64,000 nt of DNA from Gymnodinialimonas sp. 202GB13-11. GTDB lineage: Bacteria; Pseudomonadota; Alphaproteobacteria; Rhodobacterales; Rhodobacteraceae. Position numbers and translations under genes: made by a program. The notes under the pieces were generated by a model. The model was not told the origin of the DNA. It did not search any database and saw only the letters and a program-made list of their open reading frames with translations. This document shows, one piece after another, positions 47,701-55,528 of the stretch (positions are counted from its first letter, which is position 1; each line of letters starts with the position of its first letter). The stretch is from contig NZ_JBFRBH010000001.1 of the NCBI RefSeq assembly GCF_040932485.1, positions 3,274,212 to 3,338,211 on the forward strand, written 5' to 3'.

Positions 47701-48370
47701 ACCCGGTCGCATCTTCCTGCGCGGGCGTGGGATTGATGCGGAATTCGGCGGCTCCATCCGCCTGTTCGGCACCACTGCCAACGTCATCCCCACCGGCCAG
47801 TTCGAACTCGTACGTGGCCGCCTTTCGATCCTCGGCACGCGATTGGATTTCGTGGAAGGCCAAGCGACCCTGCAAGGCAGTTTCGACCCGTTCCTACGCC
47901 TTGCCGCTGTCAGCCGCGCCTCCGGCTACCAGATCACCATCCGCGTAGACGGCGCGGCCTCGAACCCCGAAATCACCTTCGCCTCAGACCCCTCGCTGCC
48001 CGAGGATGAGGTGCTGGCCCAACTCCTCTTCGGACGCTCCGTATCCGGCCTGTCACCCCTGCAGCTTTTGCAACTGGCCGACGCTGCAACCTCACTTGCC
48101 GGTGGCTCCACCAATTCAGGCTTCATCGCGGGCCTGCGCGATGGCCTGGGCCTCGACGATCTGGACCTCAGCACCGACGACGAAGGCAACGCCGCCGTCA
48201 CCGCCGGGCGCTACCTGTCGGAAAACATCTACACTGACGTGACGATCAACGCCGAAGGGGATGCCGACCTGTCGCTCAACATCGACCTGACGCCCAATTT
48301 CACCGCGCGTGGCAGCGTCGGATCGGATGGCAGCTCAAGTATCGGCATCTTCTTCGAGCAGGACTATTGA
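44750..48370 (+). CDS. tamB: Translocation and assembly module TamB
   Basis: A 1206-residue AsmA-like, beta-rich protein anchored by one N-terminal span (WLCILLLLLLPTAAVA), spanning the periplasm to TamA. Long repetitive beta-strand modules (LTGEASLTSGDTVASAEFEL, LTGEASVSPTVSRVDVDARL) form the bridge; the C-terminal TamB (DUF490) domain from about 850 ends in IGIFFEQDY. TamB-type proteins are now thought to carry phospholipids between membranes. Its frame is open to 44612 inside tamA, but ATG 44750 couples to the tamA stop (TGATG). tRNA-Leu follows 42 bases later. Confidence 0.93.
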   Translation: MRWLCILLLLLLPTAAVAQDDDRSRLIRFLEDQLSDGAARQIRIEGFRGALSSEAQLDELTISDADGVWLTLENATLNWSRSALLTGALQIDALTADRLEILRPPLADEGVDLADTEATPFALPELPVSIEIGRFAIAEVVLGEPIIGLPATLSVEGSGQLIGGAGQADIALERLDGPGGTFALQAEYDNTSRDLALSLLLAEPEEGLTAELLGLPGRPDLSLSIEGEGPITDFASQITLQTEGQDRIAGQVITSTGTDGDQLLTVDIGGDIRPLLLPDFRDFFGADTRVQAQARQEPDGGLSLDALRLSSAALSLEGSVALSPGGLPEIVDLTGQITPPQGERVRLPSGGTPTEIAGADLSVTYDRAAGDAYALIIGLDRLTVEDLAVQNGQLRFEGTAAITETGIEATAAELSAALSGVQHTDPAVAQALGERISLDATLSWIAGAPLILSDLVAQSGDVTATGGASLQTGENRLDVAMDVTATVADLSRFAAVAGQPLDGAATLGLAGGIEPLSGAFDLAISGTGTDLRFVDAVPAEIFAGDTQLAANVVRNETGLTLTGLNLENAELDLTGEASLTSGDTVASAEFELREVGYFTDFLSGPVAITAEVARQGTAPFDIDVALTGPNEIAANTQGTFDADTGDFALDLTASATGLDIGNGVPPQLLAGRTQITATANRTGDVLSLTDLSVRNPELTLTGEASVSPTVSRVDVDARLANVGLFTDALSGPVSADAILTRQGEDPWQVNADLGGPGGMNANVAGRVGLPNNAVDLRLNGQAPLALANRYIQPRSIRGTLGFNLSMQGAPGLSALSGTLSSNNARIAVPTYALAVENIGLNAQISGGRVNLTGNGTLSTGGQLSTQGSINLGSPGLDGQINVSLVNGRIVDPTLYDAQIARADLSVSGPLARGPRISGDITLGESEIRVPEASLAGSAAIPDIRHLGETPEERLTRRFAGLLGSSAGSSGGGSATTALDINITAPGRIFLRGRGIDAEFGGSIRLFGTTANVIPTGQFELVRGRLSILGTRLDFVEGQATLQGSFDPFLRLAAVSRASGYQITIRVDGAASNPEITFASDPSLPEDEVLAQLLFGRSVSGLSPLQLLQLADAATSLAGGSTNSGFIAGLRDGLGLDDLDLSTDDEGNAAVTAGRYLSENIYTDVTINAEGDADLSLNIDLTPNFTARGSVGSDGSSSIGIFFEQDY

Positions 48371-48412
48371 CGGCGCATTCCGCCGGATATATCAGCCGCT
48401 CTCACGACACCT

Positions 48413-48499
48413 GCCCAGGTGGCGGAATTGGTAGACGCGCCAGCTTCAGGTGCTGGTGTCTGTATGGACGTGGAGGTTCGAGTCCTCTCCTGGGCACCA
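48413..48499 (+). tRNA. tRNA-Leu (CAG)
   Basis: A complete class II tRNA. The acceptor stem GCCCAGG/CCTGGGC closes it, the anticodon stem CCAGC/GCTGG (48440-48444, 48452-48456) encloses the loop with anticodon CAG at 48447-48449, a long variable arm follows, and the T loop is GGTTCGAGTCC. The terminal CCA is encoded (48497-48499). It reads CUG leucine codons. Confidence 0.96.
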
Positions 48500-48504
48500 A
48501 CCTG

Positions 48505-48555
48505 CACTTTCGAAGAAAGTGTCAGGGGCCGGTAGGGTGATTTTCGAAGAAAATC
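48505..48555. repeat. Twin GAA-loop hairpins after tRNA-Leu
   Basis: Two similar hairpins stand 17 bases apart: CACTTTC-GAA-GAAAGTG (48505-48521) and GATTTTC-GAA-GAAAATC (48539-48555). Each has a 7-base-pair perfect stem and the same GAA loop, with TTTCGAAGAAA in common. Neither has a T-run, so they are not classical terminators; they may be a small repeat family or tRNA 3' processing or transcription-attenuation structures. Confidence 0.65.
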
Positions 48556-48623
48556 GTCCCGATAGGCCGCCTTTCCCCTTCCGCCGCATCGATTGCCAAT
48601 TCCCGACGGAAAGGGACGCGACC

Positions 48624-49235
48624 ATGACGATCCATTTGTATCAAAACGATCTGCCCGATGACCTGTCGTTGGGTCCCATTGTGGCGATCGACTGCGAAAC
48701 CATGGGCCTGCACCCCCACCGTGACCGCCTCTGTGTCGTGCAACTCTCCGACGGGGACGGCAACGCACACCTGATCCAAGTCGCCAAGGGCCAAACCTCC
48801 GCCCCCAACCTTGAACGCCTTTTGACCGACCCGAACACGCTCAAGCTGTTCCATTTCGGGCGCTTCGACATCGCGGTCATGTATCACGCTTTCGGTGCCC
48901 TGACCGCGCCGGTTTACTGCACCAAGATCGCGTCCAAACTTGTGCGCACCTATACCGACCGCCACGGTCTAAAGAACCTGCTGCAGGAATTGCTGTCTGT
49001 GGACATCTCCAAGCAGCAACAAAGCTCGGACTGGGGCGCAGATACCCTGACAGATGCGCAACAGGCTTATGCGGCCTCCGACGTGCTCTATCTTCATCAG
49101 GTCAAGGAAAAGCTTGATATGATGCTGGCCCGCGAAGGGCGCACCGACATCGCGCAGGCGTGTTTTGAATTTTTGCCCTCCCGTGCGAAACTGGACCTCG
49201 CCGGGTGGCCCGAAGTCGACATCTTCTCGCACTGA
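48624..49235 (+). CDS. rnd: Ribonuclease D (exonuclease-domain form)
   Basis: A 203-residue 3'-5' exoribonuclease. The DEDDy catalytic residues are visible: VAIDCETMGLHPHRDRL (Asp, Glu), FHFGRFDIAVM (Asp) and AYAASDVLYLHQV (Tyr, Asp). It lacks the HRDC domains of E. coli RNase D, like many alphaproteobacterial short forms. RNase D trims tRNA 3' ends, and tRNA-Leu lies just upstream. ATG 48624 is preceded by GGAAAGGGA; the longer open frame crosses the twin hairpins and is not used. Confidence 0.93.
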   Translation: MTIHLYQNDLPDDLSLGPIVAIDCETMGLHPHRDRLCVVQLSDGDGNAHLIQVAKGQTSAPNLERLLTDPNTLKLFHFGRFDIAVMYHAFGALTAPVYCTKIASKLVRTYTDRHGLKNLLQELLSVDISKQQQSSDWGADTLTDAQQAYAASDVLYLHQVKEKLDMMLAREGRTDIAQACFEFLPSRAKLDLAGWPEVDIFSH

Positions 49236-49263
49236 TCGGCACCACCGGCCGGAGGGCGAAAGC

Positions 49264-49860
49264 TTGGCGCGCAGCGATCTCTATTCAAAAACCGTGGTCT
49301 GGGTAAAAGTCACCCTGCCCCTTATCGCGCTTGCCCTGTTGTCGAGCCTGTTTCTGCTGTCCGGCGCGCCTGATCCAGACGCGGCCCTGCCCTATGCAGA
49401 GGTCGATATTGAACAGATCACCCGCGAACAGCGCGTGACCTCGCCCCGGTTCGCAGGCGTCGTCGGCGAAGATCAGGAAATCATTATCCTCGCCGAAGCG
49501 ATGACAGCTGAAAGCGGCCAGATCGACCGCATCCATGCCCAAGCCATCGACGGCCGCGTTGATCTAGGCATTGAGGAAGTGATGACGGTTCAGGCCACGC
49601 TGGGGGATTTCGACATGGCCGGCCAGTTTGCATCCCTACGCGACGGCGTCGCCGTACAATCGTCGCGCGGCTATCAGATGGAAAGCGACACCATGCTGAT
49701 GGCGTTGGACGAGGTTCGCCTTCGCGCGCCCACGCCCGTGCACATCACTGGCCCCGGCCTGGATCTGACCGCCGATGCCATGGAGATGGAGGAAGTGGAC
49801 GGCGCGCCAATCCTTCGTTTCACTGGATCCGTTCGGATGCTATACGACCCGGAGAGTTAA
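49264..49860 (+). CDS. lptC: LPS export protein LptC
   Basis: LptC passes lipopolysaccharide from the LptBFG transporter to LptA. The 198-residue product has one N-terminal span (KVTLPLIALALLSSLFLL) and a beta-jellyroll with SRGYQMESDTMLMALDEV. The only well-placed start is a TTG at 49264 with GGAGGG seven bases upstream. It begins the lptC-lptA-lptB run, 28 bases after rnd. Confidence 0.88.
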   Translation: MARSDLYSKTVVWVKVTLPLIALALLSSLFLLSGAPDPDAALPYAEVDIEQITREQRVTSPRFAGVVGEDQEIIILAEAMTAESGQIDRIHAQAIDGRVDLGIEEVMTVQATLGDFDMAGQFASLRDGVAVQSSRGYQMESDTMLMALDEVRLRAPTPVHITGPGLDLTADAMEMEEVDGAPILRFTGSVRMLYDPES

Positions 49861-49869
49861 GAGGTTTTC

Positions 49870-50355
49870 ATGCAGCGTCTTTTTGCCCTTCTGGGCTTTG
49901 TCCTCTGTCTGTCCGGGCCAGCTTTCGCACAAGTCGATATCGGTTTTGGTGGCGTCAGCTACGATGCGCGGGAACCGATTGAGGTCACAGCCGATGGGCT
50001 GACCGTCGATCAAGCCACGGGTGAGGCCGTTTTCACCGGCAATGTCATTGTCATACAGGGCGATCTGCGCATGTCCGCGGGTGCCGTCCGCGTGGTCTAC
50101 GCAACCGATGGTGGCGATCAGGACGTGCGCGAAGTCATCGCGACCGGTGGCGTCCTTGTCACCCGCGGGGCCGATGCCGCTGAAGGCGGGCAGGCCCGGT
50201 TCGATGTCGCCTCCTCGCTGTTGACCCTGTCAGGCAACGTGCTTGTCACGCAGGGACCAACCGCGATTGCCGGGGACAGCATGGTCGTGAACATGCAAAC
50301 CGGAAATGGTTCAGTCGACGGCCGCGTGCGCACCATTCTGGGCGGTGGCGACTGA
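49870..50355 (+). CDS. lptA: LPS transport periplasmic protein LptA
   Basis: A 161-residue periplasmic bridge protein of LPS transport. Signal peptide [20 protein letters not shown], then the OstA/LptA beta-jellyroll ([52 protein letters not shown]). The C-terminus ends in ILGGGD and is short, as usual in this group. Nine bases separate it from lptC, and lptB starts almost at its stop, so the three are translated together. Confidence 0.92.
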   Translation: MQRLFALLGFVLCLSGPAFAQVDIGFGGVSYDAREPIEVTADGLTVDQATGEAVFTGNVIVIQGDLRMSAGAVRVVYATDGGDQDVREVIATGGVLVTRGADAAEGGQARFDVASSLLTLSGNVLVTQGPTAIAGDSMVVNMQTGNGSVDGRVRTILGGGD

Positions 50356-50356
50356 T

Positions 50357-51106
50357 ATGCCGCTTGATGTCACAGAAGGATCAGCCGGTCTCAGGGTCGA
50401 AAAGCTTCGGAAAAGCTACCGTAAGCGCCCGGTTATCCGTGACGTCACGCTCGAACTGAACCGGGGCGAAGTCGTTGCCCTGCTTGGCCCGAACGGATCA
50501 GGCAAAACCACCAGCTTCTACTGCATCGCGGGCCTCATCACCCCGGACGGGGGTCGCGTCACCATCGACGGTCAGGACGTGACCTTGTTCCCGATGTATC
50601 GCCGCGCCCGCGCGGGCGTCGGCTACCTGCCGCAGGAAATGTCGATCTTTCGTGGCCTGTCGGTGCAAGACAACATCATGGCGATCCTCGAAATCGTCGA
50701 GCCCAAGCGCAAGAAGCGGCGCGACCGGCTGGAAGAATTGCTCAGCGAATTCACCATCGAACACCTGCGCCGCGCACCCGCCTTGTCACTATCTGGGGGC
50801 GAACGTCGCCGCGTGGAAATCGCGCGCTGCCTTGCGTCAAATCCCCGCTACGTGCTGCTTGACGAACCCTTTGCCGGGGTCGACCCGATTGCCGTGGGCG
50901 ACATTCGTGCCCTGGTCGCCGAACTCAAGACACGGGGCATTGGCGTTCTGATCACCGACCACAATGTACAAGAGACGCTCGCCATCGTGGATCGCGCTTA
51001 TATCCTGCATGATGGCGGCATCATCATGTCAGGCACCGCCGAAGAGGTGGTGAAGGACGAAAACGTCCGCCGCGTCTATCTCGGGCAATCTTTCCGCATT
51101 TCTTAA
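50357..51106 (+). CDS. lptB: LPS export ABC ATPase LptB
   Basis: The ATPase that powers LPS extraction with LptF and LptG (genes not here). The 249-residue protein has Walker [14 protein letters not shown], the LptB-specific [16 protein letters not shown] stretch, signature [15 protein letters not shown], Walker [16 protein letters not shown] and switch His in [13 protein letters not shown] 50357 is one base after the lptA stop; the longer frame from 50306 lies inside lptA and is rejected. Confidence 0.95.
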   Translation: MPLDVTEGSAGLRVEKLRKSYRKRPVIRDVTLELNRGEVVALLGPNGSGKTTSFYCIAGLITPDGGRVTIDGQDVTLFPMYRRARAGVGYLPQEMSIFRGLSVQDNIMAILEIVEPKRKKRRDRLEELLSEFTIEHLRRAPALSLSGGERRRVEIARCLASNPRYVLLDEPFAGVDPIAVGDIRALVAELKTRGIGVLITDHNVQETLAIVDRAYILHDGGIIMSGTAEEVVKDENVRRVYLGQSFRIS

Positions 51107-51117
51107 CCCGGTTTTCG

Positions 51118-51268
51118 TTGACAGACGGGGGCGACTCGTCGCCAAATACCCGTGATGGTTGCACTTGCTTCATCTCGATCCGAAGACTTCGCCTCACGGC
51201 GCACTCAGGATCAACATTTTCGAGAAATCGAGAAATATCAGAGCTTTGCGGGCTTGCTCACGCGTGAG
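51118..51268 (+). promoter_or_regulatory. Promoter/operator-like region before hpf
   Basis: The 196-base gap between lptB and hpf holds TTGACA (51118-51123), a GGCGAC-TC-GTCGCC inverted repeat (51130-51143), two tandem TCGAGAAA copies (51220-51235), and a perfect 12-base palindrome CTCACGCGTGAG (51257-51268) about 35 bases before the hpf start. A matching -10 box is not clear. This suggests hpf has its own regulated promoter. Confidence 0.4.
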
Positions 51269-51302
51269 TATCCGCAGGCTATCCCCAAATAACGGAGGTT
51301 TC

Positions 51303-51878
51303 ATGCGGTATCAGATCAGTGGAAAACAAATCGAGATCGGCCAAGCCCTGCAAACCCACGTTCAGGATAATCTCGGCGGCGTGGCCGAGAAATATGCCGA
51401 ACGCCCGACCGATGCGACCGTTGTCTTTTCCAAATCCGGATCCGAATTCGTTTGTGAAACCACCATCCACCTGTCCACCGGCATGACCGCATCGGCCAAG
51501 GGTCATGCGCACGAAATCTATGCCGCGTTCGAGACCACGTCCGAGAAGCTTGAAAAGCAGTTACGCCGCTACAAACGTCGCCTGAAAGATCATCACCGGG
51601 AGCGTTCGCAGCCCATTGATGTCTTCGGCGGCTCCTCCTATATCCTCGCCTCATCTGAGGGGGCAGACGAAGATTCTGAACCCGACAGCCTGCAGCCCAT
51701 TATCGTGGCCGAGATGGAGACACGCATTCCATCCCTGTCCGTGGGCGAAGCCGTGATGCAGATGGAAATCGCGGGCGCACCCTTGCTGGTGTTCCGCAAC
51801 GAAGGACATGACCGGGTGAATGTGGTCTACCGCCGTGATGACGGCAATGTAGGCTGGATCGACCCCGCCACCGAATAG
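51303..51878 (+). CDS. hpf: Ribosome hibernation promoting factor, long form
   Basis: A 191-residue HPF. Residues 1-100 are the beta-alpha-beta ribosome-binding domain (MRYQISGKQIEIGQALQTHV, then basic KLEKQLRRYKRRLKDHHRER); after a linker (100-125), residues 130-191 form the dimerisation domain (TRIPSLSVGEAVMQMEIAG). Long HPF dimerises 70S ribosomes into inactive 100S particles in stationary phase. A strong GGAGGT RBS sits before ATG 51303. It is followed by ptsN, as in other alphaproteobacteria, but without rpoN. Confidence 0.95.
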   Translation: MRYQISGKQIEIGQALQTHVQDNLGGVAEKYAERPTDATVVFSKSGSEFVCETTIHLSTGMTASAKGHAHEIYAAFETTSEKLEKQLRRYKRRLKDHHRERSQPIDVFGGSSYILASSEGADEDSEPDSLQPIIVAEMETRIPSLSVGEAVMQMEIAGAPLLVFRNEGHDRVNVVYRRDDGNVGWIDPATE

Positions 51879-51926
51879 ATCAGACGTCAGCCGCACCCGT
51901 TCGGTTGACCGAGGGGACGCTTACAG

Positions 51927-52391
51927 ATGGAACTCTCCACATTGCTTGCACCGCAAGCCGTGAAAGTTGTCAGTGACGTCAGCAGCAAAAAGCGCCTGCT
52001 TCAGTCAATCTCAGAATTGGCTGAACAGACGGTCGGCGTCCCTGCGCCCCGCATTTTCGAGTCTCTTCAGGAACGCGAAAGCCTTGGCCCCACTGGTGTT
52101 GGCAACGGGATTGCGCTGCCCCACACCCGCCTTCCGGGGCTGGAAGAGGTCAGCGGTGTCTTCATCCGCCTGGAACGCGCCATTGATTTCGATGCCGCCG
52201 ACCGAATGCCCGTGGATCTGGTCTTCGCACTGATGGCCCCGGTTGATTCCGGCGTGGATCACCTCAAGGCGCTGGCCCTTGTCTCTCGCACCCTGCGGGA
52301 TGATGAGCTCTGCGCAAAGTTGCGTGCCAATTCGGACCCAGCCGCCCTCTATGCATTGATGACGGAATCCGAGGCCACCAAGGCCGCCTAG
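51927..52391 (+). CDS. ptsN: PTS IIA-like nitrogen-regulatory protein
   Basis: EIIA-Ntr, the last phosphocarrier of the nitrogen-related PTS, which links carbon/nitrogen state to potassium uptake and other regulation. The 154-residue product has the phosphorylated His66 in NGIALPHTRLPGL. EI-Ntr and NPr genes are not in this window. It is 48 bases after hpf. The stop overlaps the convergent sulfotransferase gene by four bases. Confidence 0.94.
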   Translation: MELSTLLAPQAVKVVSDVSSKKRLLQSISELAEQTVGVPAPRIFESLQERESLGPTGVGNGIALPHTRLPGLEEVSGVFIRLERAIDFDAADRMPVDLVFALMAPVDSGVDHLKALALVSRTLRDDELCAKLRANSDPAALYALMTESEATKAA

Positions 52392-53824
52392 GATTTGTTC
52401 CAGCGTTTGAAGCCGAACCCGACATAGTCGCGCCGATACGTGTCGATCAGAACCTGTTCGATCTTCCCGTCATAGACGGCCTTCAACGGAAACGCGCCCG
52501 GCATGGCCTCGCCAACAATCTCCGGCACCTCTTCAACGCCAGCCTCAGACGCCAAGGCAGGCAATGCGTCTTTCATCTGGTGCTCATGGACGACCGCCTG
52601 CGGCACCATCACTTGTGAGATGCCCTGCAAAATCGCCGTCTGGCTGGCCCAAGCCTGATCAACGCGCACGCTGGTCTGCCCGTTCAGATTGCCCTTTAGA
52701 AAGCCGATGAAGCCCACAAACGCAGCCTTTTGCTCGGCCTCCGTCCAATTCTCACCCGGCGTCTTGCCGGGGATCGGCACCTTGTACCGCTGCCGCAGGA
52801 TCTTGCGTGGATCGGAGTACATCGGCCTATCATCGGGCAAGATGAAGCGGTTGAACGTGCAATAAGCCCGCGCCACGGGGTGCCGCAGAACGCTGAAACT
52901 GCGGAAGCCGGGATTGTCCTTCATCCACTGGCGCAGCTGCTTCTGGCTCATCTTTCGGATCAACGCATCGCGGCCCACATCATCGATCTTTCCCAACCAG
53001 TCGAGCACGGAATTCTCCGGCCCGCCTTTGATCGGGCAGAACAACAGGCCCTTCGTCGGATGCGCCACGAAGTTCGGTACCTGTGCGGCACGATCCGGCT
53101 CTAACTCAGGCGATTTCTCCAATCCGAAGCGATCGAGATCTGCCAAAGCAGCGACCATGTCGTCGTAATTCTCAACCTTGTCGCGCAGCGGGCTGGGGTT
53201 CTGCTTCTTCAGCTTCTTGGACGTCGCATCAACCCGCTCGTCCGACCCCAGAAACGCCGCCAGCCCGTTCAGAACATCCGCGTCGTTGATGTCCTCATAG
53301 CGAATATGAAACGCGACCTGTCCCGTGCGTTGCAGCCCCCGCCGCAGATGCTCCTGAAACCCGCCGAGCGTATCAACCAGTTCCCGAAACTCCGGCGCAT
53401 CGAACCGCACCTTCGCCGTCTTGGCATGTTTCAGATCCGTCAGCCGCCACTGGCCCGTCGCGCTGGCGATCTTTCGACTGACGTAAGAGTCGAGCGGATT
53501 GCGCGTCAGGATCACCTTTGCGATCCGCGGATCAGGCAAGACCCGCTCGACCACGCGGTCATCATGGTCGTGGAACAACCGGAACCCCGGTAGCGCATCA
53601 CCTGCATTTTCGATGATTGCCTCAAGCAGACCAAGCGGGTCCTGCTCGCGCCGATCCATGTCATAGCCATGCATCTCAAAGGTGTTGTGATGACCCAGAA
53701 AGGTCGGATTATAGACCTCCCCCAGGCAATTGATACTTTCGAAATTGTTGAGTGAGTCTTCCAGGTAGTTCGACCCGGTCCGCATCTCGGCGAACAAAAC
53801 GAAGGCATCAAATCGGCGAGCCAT
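52388..53824 (-). CDS. Tandem sulfotransferase-like protein (NodH type)
   Basis: A 478-residue protein with two sulfotransferase-like halves. The first has a PAPS 5'-phosphosulfate loop-like FVLFAEMRTGSNYLED (8-23) and a 3'-phosphate-like VILTRNPLDSYVSRK (104-118). The second repeats the pattern with FCPIKGGPENSVLDWL (262-277) and FSVLRHPVARAYCTFNRF (310-327). Such enzymes move sulfate from PAPS to glycans. Whether both halves are active is unknown. It is the last gene of the glycan run; cysQ, whose product clears PAP, is in the same run. Confidence 0.82.
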   Translation of the reverse strand: MARRFDAFVLFAEMRTGSNYLEDSLNNFESINCLGEVYNPTFLGHHNTFEMHGYDMDRREQDPLGLLEAIIENAGDALPGFRLFHDHDDRVVERVLPDPRIAKVILTRNPLDSYVSRKIASATGQWRLTDLKHAKTAKVRFDAPEFRELVDTLGGFQEHLRRGLQRTGQVAFHIRYEDINDADVLNGLAAFLGSDERVDATSKKLKKQNPSPLRDKVENYDDMVAALADLDRFGLEKSPELEPDRAAQVPNFVAHPTKGLLFCPIKGGPENSVLDWLGKIDDVGRDALIRKMSQKQLRQWMKDNPGFRSFSVLRHPVARAYCTFNRFILPDDRPMYSDPRKILRQRYKVPIPGKTPGENWTEAEQKAAFVGFIGFLKGNLNGQTSVRVDQAWASQTAILQGISQVMVPQAVVHEHQMKDALPALASEAGVEEVPEIVGEAMPGAFPLKAVYDGKIEQVLIDTYRRDYVGFGFKRWNKS

Positions 53825-53827
53825 GTC

Positions 53828-55528
53828 TTACCTCACAAGGTAGGGGCGGTTATCAGCACCCGGCGGCAACGGGGCCACGCCCTCTTGCGGGAAATCACCC
53901 ACGGCAAACGGGTTCATCCCCTGATTTTTCAGGTTCTGCAGGAATTTCGGCAGGCCCGATAAGTCGGCCATACGGGGCGCTTCGGTTAACCGGCTGGCAT
54001 GGGCGCCCTCCATCGCATCAAGGATGCGTTGAAGGTTTTCCATTGGCTCTTCCAGAAACTCCGCCAGCGACCAGATGCGAATTTCCGCCCGGCTACGCAC
54101 ATGGCGCAACGTGTTAACGAATTCGACCTCTCGCCGCTGCAGGCGCGCAGCCTCCGTCCGGATGTCGCTGAAATTGCGGTTTGCCGTAAACAGGCGCACG
54201 GCCCATCCTCCGGTAATCACACTGATCTGTGCGTTTGAATCGCCTGCCATGAACGCGCCCGGGCGCTGATTGTCTTGCGGCCCAAACATGAAAACCTGCC
54301 GCTCGCCGCGCGTGTTCCAGATCAGGTTGGTCAGGAACCGCTCAGGGTTATAGTCCCGCAATTCCGGGGCGGCAGACAGGCATCCGGCATAGGTGTCGGC
54401 ATCACCTGCAAAGCGTGCGCGTTTCAGATCGAATAGATTGCCGTGCACGGACGCGCCAAGCCGCCGCGAAAGCCACGGCTCAAAATCCAGAAACAGGTCA
54501 TTGAACCCCTGAAAAACCGAATAGGGTGCTGCCGTCTTGCCGTTTTCCCACTCATTGTTGGGATAGCGGCTTTGCATATAAAGCCCGGCGCGCCCCTGCG
54601 TCCGCCGTTCCAACGCCTTGGCGAACACGCGGTCGATCTTACCCGGCGTTGGCTCAGCACGACGCACATCCGTCGCGGTGTCATCGAGGAAGGATTGATA
54701 CAGCCGGTCGGCCTTATGCCAGATCTTCCGCGCCACAAAGCAATCGGACCGGCGCAACAGGTGCAGGTGATCGTCGTAGAAAACGTGCGGCTTGCCCTGA
54801 AAGTCGAACTTCGACAGGGTCAGCGACCGGCTTTCGATATTGCGCGAATAGTTCCGCACCAGGGTCTGCCAGTAGCTTTCATCAGGAATCCAGACCAGCT
54901 TAAAATACCGGTCAAACTCCCGCCGTTTCGTATCTTGCAAAATGGCGCTGAGCGTCTGGCGCGACAGGCACCACCATTGGCTACCCAAATGCGGGGATAT
55001 CCCCTCGGGCAGTTTGCGCTTGAACCCGATACGCCGCTGAAACTCCACGTAGCGATCAAACAGGAACCGATGCCGCTTCCACGAAAACGGGAAGCGCAGC
55101 TGGAACCGTTCTGTGTTCAGGCCATCAACCGTCCAATCTACATCGCGGATCGTGACCGACTCGATGAAATCGGTCATGGGCCGCGCCGCGAGATACGCGC
55201 GCAACTCATCAACTGGCCGCAATGGCAGGCACGACCCCGACGATAGATAGACGTGCCGCACACCCGGAAACGCCTCTAGCATCAGTTCACTGGCCGTCTG
55301 ACTGGCGGCCACAAGGCTCCACGTACCCCATTCGCATTTGTGCCGCTTCGAGAATTTCACATTCTCAAGGTCCGACATTTCGCGTTTGAGCCACTCAAAC
55401 CGGGCCTTCTCGACCCGCTTGTCGAGGTGGATGACCACCGGGCAATCACGCTCCGCCCAATGTCGCGCCACTTGCGCCGCGCGGTCCAGCGCAGTGTGGC
55501 ACATCATGACGAAGCCTAGCGTGCTCAT
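53828..55528 (-). CDS. Core-2/I-branching-type glycosyltransferase (GT14) with C-terminal extra domain
   Basis: A 566-residue glycosyltransferase. The N-terminal 290 residues resemble GT14 beta-GlcNAc/xylosyltransferases: LGFVMMCHTALDRAAQ, VVIHLDKRVEKARF, HVYLSSGSCLPLRPV and the acidic IPDESYWQTLV. The second half (about 300-566) is a separate domain of unknown function known from Rhodobacteraceae relatives (DUF5927-like). Cytosolic. ATGA overlap with the upstream glycosyltransferase gene couples them. Confidence 0.82.
   Translation of the reverse strand: MSTLGFVMMCHTALDRAAQVARHWAERDCPVVIHLDKRVEKARFEWLKREMSDLENVKFSKRHKCEWGTWSLVAASQTASELMLEAFPGVRHVYLSSGSCLPLRPVDELRAYLAARPMTDFIESVTIRDVDWTVDGLNTERFQLRFPFSWKRHRFLFDRYVEFQRRIGFKRKLPEGISPHLGSQWWCLSRQTLSAILQDTKRREFDRYFKLVWIPDESYWQTLVRNYSRNIESRSLTLSKFDFQGKPHVFYDDHLHLLRRSDCFVARKIWHKADRLYQSFLDDTATDVRRAEPTPGKIDRVFAKALERRTQGRAGLYMQSRYPNNEWENGKTAAPYSVFQGFNDLFLDFEPWLSRRLGASVHGNLFDLKRARFAGDADTYAGCLSAAPELRDYNPERFLTNLIWNTRGERQVFMFGPQDNQRPGAFMAGDSNAQISVITGGWAVRLFTANRNFSDIRTEAARLQRREVEFVNTLRHVRSRAEIRIWSLAEFLEEPMENLQRILDAMEGAHASRLTEAPRMADLSGLPKFLQNLKNQGMNPFAVGDFPQEGVAPLPPGADNRPYLVR

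Noticed and set aside
47000-48000. tamB internal beta repeats as a possible DNA repeat array
   Set aside because: The similarity is at the protein level (beta-strand modules) and is normal for TamB.
51118-51302. A sigma54 promoter before hpf
   Set aside because: GG and GC elements are only eight bases apart in the best match (near 51155), not the required ten.
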